Positions 1-7,008 of a stretch of 17,850 nt of DNA are shown piece by piece (position 1 is the first letter of the stretch; each line of letters begins with the position of its first letter). Origin of the DNA: Bacteroidales bacterium (GTDB taxonomy: Bacteria; Bacteroidota; Bacteroidia; Bacteroidales; JAADGE01); the NCBI GenBank assembly GCA_024762915.1, contig JANTGL010000016.1, positions 1 through 17,850 on the forward strand. Direction: 5' to 3'. The position numbers and the translations under genes were made by a program. The notes below the pieces were generated by a model. That model saw only the letters and a program-made list of their open reading frames with translations. It was not told where the DNA came from and ran no database searches.

Positions 1-42
1 GTGCAAGAGTTTTGTGTAGTTTTTTTTCACAGATTTTCCCCG
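1..42 (+). repeat. Direct repeat, left copy (pair with 2837-2878)
   Basis: Positions 1-42 match 2837-2878 at 40 of 42 bases; the differences are at window positions 8 and 30. Both copies run into a GC-rich terminator hairpin. The pair brackets the tail-fibre-like gene, so it is either a dispersed 3'-end/terminator repeat family or the scar of a tandem gene duplication. The left copy may begin outside the window. Confidence 0.8.
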
Positions 43-61
43 TCGAAAGGCGGGGTTTATG
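1..61 (+). terminator. Terminator unit at left edge, copy 1
   Basis: A stem-loop is visible at 38-55 (CCCCG, 8-nt loop, CGGGG) followed by TTTA. It is preceded by a T-rich leader that is nearly identical to the sequence before the terminator at 2874-2899. It probably ends a gene lying to the left of the window. The stem is shorter (5 bp) and the U-tract weaker than in the right-hand copy, so it may be less efficient. Confidence 0.5.
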
Positions 62-147
62 TTTATTGCTAAAAACTTTAAAATTATTCATCAATAAATT
101 TTGACATTAAATAATTTTAGTTGTAACTTGGGTAAAATAAAAAAACA

Positions 148-347
148 TTGTTGTCCGATAAATTCAAAAATATGCAAAAAATAAGAATTAACAGTTTTCT
201 ATATTACTGTTTATAAGTTGGTTAACAGGGACTAAAGCCCTTGTTTGTGTCGGCTTTTTATTTTAACCCCCAACTTAAGTCGGGGGCTGAAACAAACCAC
301 TGACCATAGGGTTTTAACCCTTTAATAATTTTTTAATCGGACAACAA
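148..347. mobile_element. MITE-like element with 12-bp terminal inverted repeats
   Basis: TTGTTGTCCGAT at 148-159 is the perfect reverse complement of ATCGGACAACAA at 336-347, giving a 200-bp unit with no coding capacity. Inside are three short palindromes: ACAGGG/CCCTTGT at 225-243, CCCCC/GGGGG around a central ACTTAAGT at 267-286, and AGGGTT/AACCCT at 308-321. The flanks on both sides are A-rich, so a target-site duplication cannot be resolved. It resembles a non-autonomous IS derivative; the family is not identified. It ends 31 bp before the next start codon and may form part of that gene's leader. Confidence 0.5.
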
Positions 348-378
348 ATAAAAAAAAACTTAATCTAAATTTCTTATT

Positions 379-2736
379 ATGAAAAAAGCAATCACTATTT
401 TAGGTTTTATAATGTCTTGTTTTATTGTTTTCGGACAATCACCGCAAGCATTTAAATATCAGACAATTATTAGAGATATTTCAGGGGATGTTTTGGCAAA
501 TCAAAATGTCGGTCTTCAAATCAGCATATTGGAAGGCAGTGATACGGGAACACCGGTCTATGTCGAGACATGGAATTTAACAAGCAATCAATTCGGATTA
601 ATAACATTAAACGTCGGAGAGGGAACAAGCAGTGATGATTTTACTTTGATTGATTGGGGTACTAATAGTTATTGGCTGAAAATTGCTCTTGATGAAAACG
701 GCGGAACAAATTATTCCGATATGGGTGCGAGTCAACTCTTATCCGTTCCTTATGCTTTATATTCAAATACGAGTGCAAACGGTACAAACCAATGGTTGAA
801 CAGCGGTTCCGATATTTATTTTAATTCGGGAAATGTAGGAATCGGTACCGGAACACCTTCAAAAAAATTAGTTATAAAAGCCGAAAACGATACCGATACA
901 TTGATGGAAATTCAGGATATGGATGGTAATCCGTTAATGATCATTACACCTAAATTAACAAAATTTAATTTTATTGAAGGTACAAAAGGTGTATCCGGCG
1001 GTTTTGCCGTAGGCCGATATGCCACGGCAAAAGGAGGGAAAGCATACAGCGATACGGCATTATTAGTAATAACGCCTGACAGTGCAAGAATCTACACATC
1101 GGGAACACCGGGAAAGGGTGTATCCGGCGGTTTTGCGGTAGGACGCTATGCCACGGCAAAAGGAAATAAAAGTTATGTGAAAAAATATTTTTTTACGGGT
1201 ATTGACAGTACAAGAGTATACACTGACGGAAACGGAACCAAAGGGGTTTCCGGCGGTTTTGCGGTAGGTCGATATGCCACGGCAAAAGGGATTAAGAAAT
1301 ATAATTTTTATACAAATATTGACAGCACACGAATTAATACGGGCGGCTTAGCCAAAGGTGTATCGGGCGGCTTTGCGGTAGGTCGTTATGCGACGGCAAA
1401 AGGATCTGCTGAAAATTATATGTATATGGTTCCCGAAAACTATTTTATCGGTCATCAAGCAGGAGATTCACTGCAAAACAGTACATATACCGGAAAATAT
1501 AACTTGTTTTGCGGATTTGAAAGCGGTCTTTCGGATACTTCCGGAAGTTATAATTCGTTTTTCGGATACCAATCAGGTTATAGAAATATATCCGGAAAGA
1601 ATAATGTTTTTACGGGTTATAATACCGGGAAAAACCATATTTCCGGAGATAATAATGTTTACATAGGAAATGAAGCAGGAAGCGGAAGTTTATCAGAAGA
1701 TGAAACCGGTATTAATAATGTGTTTATAGGTACGGAAAGCGGGACAAATAATACTACGGGAATATATAATACTTTTCTCGGTTACAGAACGGGTTATCAA
1801 AATACTACAGGCGGACATAATATTTTTTTGGGATATCAAAGCGGGTTAAATAATACTACCGGTTGGACAAATATTTACATCGGAAGTTGGGCCGGAATGG
1901 ATAATCAAACCGGAAGTGATAATGTTTATATCGGCGGAGCAAGCGGAAGAGATAATACACACGGACTTCGCAATACATATTTAGGTTTCTATACAGGGGC
2001 AACCGCAACAGGAACCGATAATGTTTTTATAGGATATGAAGCAGGTAAAAATGAACTCGGTTCAAATAAATTATTTATTGATAATAATGAAACTTCAACA
2101 CCGTTAATTTATGGTGATTTTTCTTCCGATTTTATCAGAATTCACGGTTCTGCAACTATCGGTCAAAATCCTTTAACAACATCAACAGGTTACAAATTCA
2201 GAGTTTTTGCCGATAATTACAGGTATTTTAACGGCTTTTTTTGGTACGGAGGTTACGCTGCTTCTATTTATAATGACGGAAATAATACAAACAGAAGAGG
2301 ATTGGAAATTCATACCGGAACAGATGACGGCAGCGGAACAAATTATCAGATTGTTTTTAATGACGGTGACGGGGGATATCAGGGAGCAATTACTTCAAGC
2401 GGCGGGACTGTCAGTTACGGTGCAAAATCAGCTAAATCATCACAAAAAAGTTTAAAAATGTACAACGATAATGCAAGCTTTTTAATTAATAAAATTAGTA
2501 TCGTTAAATTTAAAGCAAACAAAGATTCTGAAAATTCGGTAACGGGATTTAACGGTGAAGAATTAATTAAGTTGTTTCCCGAATCTACATTTTATGATAA
2601 AGAAGAAGATGCCTATATAACTGATAAAAGTTCATTGGTTCCGATACTTGTTAAAGCGATTCAGGAACAGAATAAAAAAATACAAGATTTAGAACAACAA
2701 ATCCAAGAATTAAAAGATTTAATTCAAAATAAATAA
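379..2736 (+). CDS. Secreted tail-fibre/adhesin-like repeat protein
   Basis: 785-residue exported surface protein, probably trimeric and fibrous. A signal peptide covers residues 1-20 (MKK, hydrophobic core, cut near Gly-Gln). Residues 21-130 are a domain I associate with Bacteroidota tail-fibre-like proteins (FKYQTIIRD near the start, LLSVPYALY near the end). A GNVGIGT motif sits at 151-157. Residues 203-342 carry four identical 17-residue motifs. Residues 354-565 form about 12 turns of a 17-residue repeat with an N-x-[FY]-[ILF]-G-x-x-[ST]-G pattern. Residues 690-785 resemble the end of an endosialidase-type intramolecular chaperone, closing in a coiled coil (about 753-784). The usual S74 Ser-Asp cleavage motif is not seen, so self-cleavage is doubtful, and there is no obvious type IX secretion tail. 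Likely role is adhesion or surface structure (inference); a phage-derived fibre is an alternative. Confidence 0.8.
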   Translation: MKKAITILGFIMSCFIVFGQSPQAFKYQTIIRDISGDVLANQNVGLQISILEGSDTGTPVYVETWNLTSNQFGLITLNVGEGTSSDDFTLIDWGTNSYWLKIALDENGGTNYSDMGASQLLSVPYALYSNTSANGTNQWLNSGSDIYFNSGNVGIGTGTPSKKLVIKAENDTDTLMEIQDMDGNPLMIITPKLTKFNFIEGTKGVSGGFAVGRYATAKGGKAYSDTALLVITPDSARIYTSGTPGKGVSGGFAVGRYATAKGNKSYVKKYFFTGIDSTRVYTDGNGTKGVSGGFAVGRYATAKGIKKYNFYTNIDSTRINTGGLAKGVSGGFAVGRYATAKGSAENYMYMVPENYFIGHQAGDSLQNSTYTGKYNLFCGFESGLSDTSGSYNSFFGYQSGYRNISGKNNVFTGYNTGKNHISGDNNVYIGNEAGSGSLSEDETGINNVFIGTESGTNNTTGIYNTFLGYRTGYQNTTGGHNIFLGYQSGLNNTTGWTNIYIGSWAGMDNQTGSDNVYIGGASGRDNTHGLRNTYLGFYTGATATGTDNVFIGYEAGKNELGSNKLFIDNNETSTPLIYGDFSSDFIRIHGSATIGQNPLTTSTGYKFRVFADNYRYFNGFFWYGGYAASIYNDGNNTNRRGLEIHTGTDDGSGTNYQIVFNDGDGGYQGAITSSGGTVSYGAKSAKSSQKSLKMYNDNASFLINKISIVKFKANKDSENSVTGFNGEELIKLFPESTFYDKEEDAYITDKSSLVPILVKAIQEQNKKIQDLEQQIQELKDLIQNK
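985..1404 (+). repeat. Four copies of an identical 17-residue motif
   Basis: KGVSGGFAVGRYATAKG is encoded at 985-1035, 1114-1164, 1240-1290 and 1354-1404. All four are identical in protein. Every DNA difference between them is synonymous, for example gcc/gcg, ggc/gga/ggt and cga/cgc/cgt. Spacing is 129, 126 and 114 nt. The variable linkers share a DS-[AT]-R-[IV]-[YN]-T motif, so the true unit is about 38-43 residues. Confidence 0.95.
1438..2073 (+). repeat. 17-residue-period solenoid repeat region
   Basis: The conserved Asn of the repeat falls at residues 375, 392, 409, 426, 447, 464, 481, 498, 515, 532 and 548. That is a strict 17-residue step except for one 4-residue insertion before 447 and one step of 16 at the end. 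A first, less regular turn starts near residue 354. The pattern resembles YadA-type head repeats and beta-solenoids. The DNA is diverged between units, so this is not a recent expansion. Confidence 0.85.
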
Positions 2737-2744
2737 ACGCGTAG

Positions 2745-2804
2745 AGACAGCTTGCGGCTGTCTTATAAAAATGATTTAAAAGAGAGACACCGAAAAGTGT
2801 CTCT
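2745..2804. repeat. Paired hairpins, REP-like dispersed palindromes
   Basis: Two perfect hairpins lie just after the stop codon: AGACAGC/GCTGTCT at 2745-2763 (5-nt loop) and AGAGACAC/GTGTCTCT at 2783-2804 (6-nt loop). The outer GTAGAGACA and TGTCTCTGC ends also nearly pair. From memory, the GAGAC/GTCTC theme resembles extragenic palindromes in Bacteroidota genomes. Neither hairpin is followed by a good T-run, so they are more likely mRNA 3'-end stabilisers or repeats than terminators. Confidence 0.6.
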
Positions 2805-2827
2805 GCAAAAATTATCAAAAATAAAAC

Positions 2828-2843
2828 CTTGCAGGAGTGCAAG
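2828..2843. repeat. Small hairpin opening the right terminator unit
   Basis: CTTGCA at 2828-2833 and TGCAAG at 2838-2843 form a perfect 6-bp inverted repeat around a GGAG loop. The window's first bases are the second half of the corresponding hairpin in the left copy. Confidence 0.5.
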
Positions 2844-2878
2844 CGTTTTGTGTAGTTTTTTTTCATAGATTTTCCCCG
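2837..2878 (+). repeat. Direct repeat, right copy (pair with 1-42)
   Basis: 40 of 42 bases match positions 1-42. It includes the T-rich segment and the first arm of the terminator stem, which shows that hairpin and leader travel together as one unit. Confidence 0.8.
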
Positions 2879-2899
2879 CCTGTAACCGGCGGGGTTTTT
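2874..2899 (+). terminator. Rho-independent terminator of the tail-fibre-like gene
   Basis: CCCCGCC at 2874-2880 and GGCGGGG at 2888-2894 form a perfect 7-bp GC-rich stem with a 7-nt loop, followed by TTTTT (2895-2899). It is the clearest terminator in the window and separates the repeat-protein gene from the deformylase gene. Confidence 0.8.
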
Positions 2900-2981
2900 A
2901 TAGATTATTTTTTAATTTTGAAATATTGCTCAAGTATCTGTATTTTACGAAAAGCAGTTTGAAAATAATTAATTTAATTAT

Positions 2982-3009
2982 TTTGCTGTTATTTTTTATA
3001 ATATCTTTG
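2982..3009 (+). promoter_or_regulatory. Bacteroidota-type promoter for the deformylase gene
   Basis: TATCTTTG at 3002-3009 matches the TAnnTTTG -7 consensus. TTTG at 2982-2985 lies 16 nt upstream as a candidate -33 element. The start codon is 19 nt downstream of the -7 box, so the leader would be very short, and no Shine-Dalgarno sequence is present. Confidence 0.55.
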
Positions 3010-3028
3010 TGTTGATATTTTATTCAAA

Positions 3029-3679
3029 ATGAAAAGAATTTTATATACTGCAATTGTCATTTCCGTCATTTTTGCAAGTTGTAATACGGCGAAATTCAGT
3101 TTAAAAGAGAGGCAACTAATACTGAAAAAATATTCGGAAAAAATAATGCCTTTAATGCTTGTATCAAACAAGCCGGATTCCGTAATTTTATATACGGAAA
3201 GTACTGATTTTGAAGTCAATTCAAAAGATAAAAAATTAAAAAAACTCGTTGATTTAATGTATCATACATGTATTGATTCGACAAATCCGGGTGTCGGTAT
3301 TGCCGCCCCGCAGCTTGGTGTTAATAAACGTATAATATGGGTACAACGATTTGATAAAACACAAAAACCGTTTGAAGTTTATTTTAATATTAAAATTAAG
3401 AAATATTCCTCCTCAAAATCAGACGGTTGGGAAGGGTGCTTGTCTATACCCGGTTATCGAGGTATTGTTCGACGATCCGATACAATCGTAATCAATTATG
3501 ATACCTTCAATAAGAAAAATATTACCGAAACCGTAAGCGGTTTTACGGCCGTAATTTTTCAGCATGAAACAGATCATCTTAACGGCATTCTTTATACCGA
3601 CAGAATTTTTGATAAATCAAAATTATATACCGACGAAGAGTATCACAGGATATTTAAAACTAAAAAAGGTTCGGATTAA
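3029..3679 (+). CDS. def: Peptide deformylase with lipoprotein signal
   Basis: Peptide deformylases remove the N-formyl group from nascent proteins using a Cys/His/His-bound metal, normally in the cytosol. All three signature motifs are intact in this 216-residue protein: GVGIAAPQ (88-95), EGCLS (135-139) and HETDH (179-183). Q95, C137, H179, E180 and H183 are therefore the expected active-site residues. Unusually, residues 1-18 look like a lipoprotein signal (MKR, hydrophobic stretch, then FASC with Cys18 as the lipidation site), followed by a linker of about 20 residues. That predicts a periplasmic, membrane-anchored enzyme. Phe at lipobox position -3 is less typical than Leu, so a plain membrane anchor remains possible. 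No acidic surface-export signal follows the Cys. It has its own promoter and looks monocistronic; a housekeeping copy presumably exists elsewhere (inference). Confidence 0.88.
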   Translation: MKRILYTAIVISVIFASCNTAKFSLKERQLILKKYSEKIMPLMLVSNKPDSVILYTESTDFEVNSKDKKLKKLVDLMYHTCIDSTNPGVGIAAPQLGVNKRIIWVQRFDKTQKPFEVYFNIKIKKYSSSKSDGWEGCLSIPGYRGIVRRSDTIVINYDTFNKKNITETVSGFTAVIFQHETDHLNGILYTDRIFDKSKLYTDEEYHRIFKTKKGSD

Positions 3680-3680
3680 G

Positions 3681-3780
3681 TATACTGAATTTATTTAGTT
3701 TCGTCGAGTCTTCGTATTTGAGATCTTCATAATCATAAGTAAATCATCAGATTAAGATTCTTACGCAAGTTCTGAACGAC
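3681..3780. repeat. Degenerate MITE-like repeat, copy 1
   Basis: This stretch resembles 15858-15960. Shared elements are TACTGAATTT near the left end, and an AGATTCT followed by CAAGTTC-GAA-GAC series at the right end. The termini are only weakly inverted here (roughly GTCGTTCAGAACTTGC reading in from the right), so this looks like a decayed copy of the family. The rest of the intergenic gap, 3781-3932, is A/T-rich with no gene that I can support. Confidence 0.5.
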
Positions 3781-3854
3781 ATTCATATTGTCTTTAAACA
3801 TTTTTTTAAACTCAATTTTTTTTATTTTTTTTATATTGAACTCAGATTTATAGG

Positions 3855-3876
3855 TTCTTAAACATGTTTTAAGAAA
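3855..3876. promoter_or_regulatory. Imperfect dyad upstream of gdhA
   Basis: TTCTTAAACATG and CATGTTTTAAGAA form an inverted repeat with one unpaired T, sharing a central CATG, about 57 bp before the glutamate dehydrogenase start. It could be an operator. In DNA this AT-rich, chance is a real alternative. No good TAnnTTTG box was found for this gene. Confidence 0.3.
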
Positions 3877-3932
3877 TTATTTTTTAGTATTTTTATACTT
3901 TAAATTTTTTACTTGTAAAAAGACTTGGCTTC

Positions 3933-5219
3933 ATGGACAATAAATCTTATAATCCGTTTCTTTCGGCTCAAAAACAATTTGATAAAGCAGCCGATTTATT
4001 AGAGTTGAATAATGCAGCAAGAGATTTTTTAAGGAATCCGATGCGGGAATTTAATTTTACAATTCCGATAAGAACCGATGACGGTTCAAAGAAAATATTT
4101 AAAGCATTCAGAATTCAACACAATGATGCAAGAGGACCGGCAAAAGGAGGTATTCGATTTCATCCGATGGAAACCGTTGATACCGTCAGAGCATTAGCAA
4201 TGTGGATGACTTGGAAAACGGCTGTTGTAGATATTCCTCTCGGAGGCGGAAAAGGAGGCGTTATCTGTGATCCTCATAATTTGAGTTTATACGAGCAAGA
4301 ACAAGTGTGCCGAGGTTGGATTCGTCAAATTGTAAAAAATATCGGCCCGAATTCGGATATTCCGGCACCTGATGTGATGACAAATCCTCAACATATGCTT
4401 TGGATGTTGGATGAATATGAAACAATTACGGGCGGCAGATATCCGGGAACCATTACGGGAAAACCACTTGGCATGGGCGGTTCGCAAGGAAGAACGGAAG
4501 CCACGGGATACGGGATAATTATTGCTTTGAGAGAGGCACTGAAGGAACTGAATATAAAACCCGAAAATACAATTGCCGGTGTTCAGGGTTTTGGGAATGT
4601 TGCTCAATATGCAATAGAATTATATAATAAGATGGGCGGAAAAGTAATCTGTGTTTCATCTTGGGATAACAAAGATCAAAAAAGTTATGCTTTCAGAAAA
4701 AAAGAAGGTGTCGATTTAAAAGAATTAATTGAAATTACTGATTCTTTCGGAGGTATTGATAAAGAAAAAGCAGAGAACTTGGCTTATGAAGTTTTAGACG
4801 GAGACAAATGGATTGAACAAGAAGTAGATATTTTAATTCCTGCTGCTATGGAAAATCAAATAACTGAAGAGAATTTTAATAATATTCATCCGAAAGTAAA
4901 AATAATTGTTGAAGGAGCTAACGGACCGACTACGCCGGAAGCTGATAAACAACTGAATAAAAAAGATATTTTAATTGTTCCTGATTTTTTAGCAAATGCC
5001 GGAGGTGTTATTTGCAGTTATTTTGAGCAAGTTCAAAATAATATGAATTATTATTGGACTAAAGATGAAGTGTTATCAAAACTGGATATGAAAATGACAA
5101 ATGCCTATGTTTCGGTAAGTGATTTTGCAAAACAAAATAAAATGACTTTAAAAAATGCCGCTTATGTAATTTCTGTTGACAGAGTTGCAAGAGCTTCACA
5201 AAACAGAGGTTGGATTTAA
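3933..5219 (+). CDS. gdhA: Glutamate dehydrogenase
   Basis: Interconverts glutamate and 2-oxoglutarate plus ammonium with a nicotinamide cofactor, linking nitrogen and carbon metabolism in the cytosol. The 428-residue length fits the family. Visible features are KGGIRFHP (71-78), the PLGGGKGG substrate/catalytic region with Lys107 (102-109), PAPDV with the conserved Asp147 (144-148), and a Rossmann dinucleotide motif GFGNVAQ (219-225). The Glu/Leu/Phe/Val dehydrogenase superfamily is certain; glutamate is the most likely substrate from overall sequence, but cofactor preference (NAD or NADP) cannot be read with confidence. It heads a same-strand series with the two PEP synthase-like ATP-grasp genes, the next start lying 26 bp beyond its stop, so co-transcription is likely. 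Confidence 0.88.
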   Translation: MDNKSYNPFLSAQKQFDKAADLLELNNAARDFLRNPMREFNFTIPIRTDDGSKKIFKAFRIQHNDARGPAKGGIRFHPMETVDTVRALAMWMTWKTAVVDIPLGGGKGGVICDPHNLSLYEQEQVCRGWIRQIVKNIGPNSDIPAPDVMTNPQHMLWMLDEYETITGGRYPGTITGKPLGMGGSQGRTEATGYGIIIALREALKELNIKPENTIAGVQGFGNVAQYAIELYNKMGGKVICVSSWDNKDQKSYAFRKKEGVDLKELIEITDSFGGIDKEKAENLAYEVLDGDKWIEQEVDILIPAAMENQITEENFNNIHPKVKIIVEGANGPTTPEADKQLNKKDILIVPDFLANAGGVICSYFEQVQNNMNYYWTKDEVLSKLDMKMTNAYVSVSDFAKQNKMTLKNAAYVISVDRVARASQNRGWI

Positions 5220-5245
5220 TCTTATATAAATTAAAAAATTTAAAA

Positions 5246-6976
5246 ATGGATTTGAATAAAGATTTCTTTGAATCGGAATTTCCGATTGCTTATCTTGGTG
5301 AAGGTGAATTAGGCGGAAAAGCAAAAGGATTAGAGTTTATTTGGTCTGCAATTTCATCAAAAATTAATGCAGATCAGTTTAAAGAATTTAATATTACAAT
5401 TCCGAAGATGGTTGTTATAAGAACGGATGTATTTGATTCTTTCATGAAAACAAATGATTTATATAAAATTGCCTTATCGGAGGAAAGTGATGAACGCATT
5501 GCACTTGCTTTTCAAAAAGCAGAATTACCGTTTAATATTTTAGGTGATTTGCAATTAATTGCAACTGAAATTAAGCATCCTTTGGCCGTTCGATCATCAA
5601 GTTTATTGGAAGATGCATTAAATGCACCTTTTGCCGGTATATACGGAACTAAAATGACTCCGAATAATCAATTTGATATTGATTCGCGTTTCAGAAAATT
5701 GATTGAAGCTGTTAAATTTGTTTATGCTTCGACATTTTTTAAAGCACCTAAGAATTATATTAAAGCAACAAAACATAAGACAGAGAATGAAAAAATGTCA
5801 GTAATAATTCAGGAAGTTGTAGGTGAAAAGCATGACAATAAATTTTATCCCGAAATATCGGGAGTCGCTCGATCTTATAATTTTTATCCGGCAGGAAATG
5901 CAAAACCGGAAGAAGGGGTCGTAAATCTGGCATTCGGTTTAGGAAAAACAATTGTTGACGGCGGCGTTTCTTGGGCATTTTCTCCGGCTAATCCGAAAAA
6001 AGATCCGCCATTTAAATCAATAAAAGATATGTTGAAACAGACACAACTTAAATTTTGGTCTGTTAATATGGGGCATGTTCATGAATATGATCCCATAAAT
6101 GAAACCGAATATCTTTTTGAAAAATATGTTACGGAAGTCGAAGATCACGGAACCTTAAAAGAACTTGTTTCTACCTATGATGTTGCAGCAGACAGAATTT
6201 GGACCGGGCAATCAGATGACGGACCCAGAATTTTAACCTTTGCTCCGATTCTTAAAAGTGAAACAATTCCGTTAAATAATTTATTAAAAAGGATGCTTAA
6301 GGTTTGTGAAGATGCCTATAAGTCACCTGTTGAAATTGAATTTGCACTTACATTGAACAAATATATTCATAAACCTGATTACAAAAAACATAAGTTTGGT
6401 TTCTTGCAAGTAAGACCGATGGTTGTTTCTTCAGAAGAAGTAACAATAAAAGACTCTGAATTTAATAGTGAAGAAGTATTGTTAAGTTCTGATTTTGTAC
6501 TTGGTAACGGTAGTATAAATAATTTGACTGATATTGTGTATTTGAAAATCGGTAATTTTCAAGCGAAATATACTTATGAAATTGCTGAAGAATTATCAGA
6601 AATTAATAAAAAATTTGTTTCTGAAAATAAAAATTATCTCTTAATCGGATTCGGAAGATGGGGTACAACCGATCCTTGGGCAGGAATCCCTGTTGATTGG
6701 AGTCAAATATCCGGAGCAAAAGTTATTGTTGAAACTTCGATAGAAGAAATGAAACAAGAAATGAGTCAAGCATCACATTTTTTCCATAATATTTCAAGTT
6801 TTAAAGTCTCTTATTTTTCAGTACCGTTTACTCAAAGTGAGTCTATTGATTGGGATTGGCTTTATGATCTTGAAACAGTTGAAGAAACACGATTTATTAA
6901 GCATGCAAAAACAAAAAAACCATTAAAAATAAAAGTGGACGGAAGAATAGGAAAGGGCGTTATTTTGAAAGCTTGA
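5246..6976 (+). CDS. PEP/pyruvate-binding (PPDK_N) ATP-grasp protein
   Basis: 576 residues counted from the ATG at 5246. A TTG at 5210 would add 12 residues, overlap the gdhA stop and have no family support, so I reject it. The protein shows the nucleotide-binding fold of PEP synthase and pyruvate phosphate dikinase: GGKAKGLEF (23-31), AVRSSSLLEDALNAPFAGIY (114-133), IIQEVVGEK (187-195), GLGKTIVDGG (231-240) and LQVRPM (387-392). The swivelling phosphohistidine domain (a TxxGGxxxHxA-type motif) and the C-terminal PEP/pyruvate barrel are not present, so it cannot be a complete PEP synthase. Instead residues 410-576 form a second domain with NGSINNLT (421-428), GFGRWG (468-473) and SHFF (510-513), shared with the next gene. 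The substrate of phosphotransfer is unknown. It is probably co-transcribed with gdhA and the following gene (32-bp gap). Confidence 0.82.
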   Translation: MDLNKDFFESEFPIAYLGEGELGGKAKGLEFIWSAISSKINADQFKEFNITIPKMVVIRTDVFDSFMKTNDLYKIALSEESDERIALAFQKAELPFNILGDLQLIATEIKHPLAVRSSSLLEDALNAPFAGIYGTKMTPNNQFDIDSRFRKLIEAVKFVYASTFFKAPKNYIKATKHKTENEKMSVIIQEVVGEKHDNKFYPEISGVARSYNFYPAGNAKPEEGVVNLAFGLGKTIVDGGVSWAFSPANPKKDPPFKSIKDMLKQTQLKFWSVNMGHVHEYDPINETEYLFEKYVTEVEDHGTLKELVSTYDVAADRIWTGQSDDGPRILTFAPILKSETIPLNNLLKRMLKVCEDAYKSPVEIEFALTLNKYIHKPDYKKHKFGFLQVRPMVVSSEEVTIKDSEFNSEEVLLSSDFVLGNGSINNLTDIVYLKIGNFQAKYTYEIAEELSEINKKFVSENKNYLLIGFGRWGTTDPWAGIPVDWSQISGAKVIVETSIEEMKQEMSQASHFFHNISSFKVSYFSVPFTQSESIDWDWLYDLETVEETRFIKHAKTKKPLKIKVDGRIGKGVILKA

Positions 6977-7008
6977 AGGTTTGATTTATAGAAAGTTAAA
7001 TTTTTATT

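Noticed and set aside
971..1159. Minus-strand ORF with repeated MPWHS/LPWH-type peptides
   Set aside because: It is the antisense shadow of the 17-residue repeats in the tail-fibre-like gene; its repetition comes from that.
985..1404. Possible CRISPR-like spaced repeats
   Set aside because: The repeats are in-frame coding motifs with synonymous variation, and the spacers are coding and of unequal length (78, 75 and 63 nt between motifs).
379..2736. Prophage tail-fibre gene as evidence of a prophage
   Set aside because: No other phage genes are nearby, and the gene has a signal peptide, which points to a secreted host protein.
2651..2866. Minus-strand 71-residue ORF over the gene end and hairpins
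   Set aside because: It overlaps a real coding end and the terminator region, and its peptide has no recognisable features.
5210..5245. TTG start for the first ATP-grasp gene overlapping gdhA
   Set aside because: The extra 12 residues look like translated intergenic AT-rich sequence; the ATG at 5246 is well placed.
3933..6976. Complete PEP synthase or pyruvate phosphate dikinase next to gdhA
   Set aside because: The phosphohistidine and PEP-binding barrel domains are missing, so a full gluconeogenic enzyme cannot be claimed.
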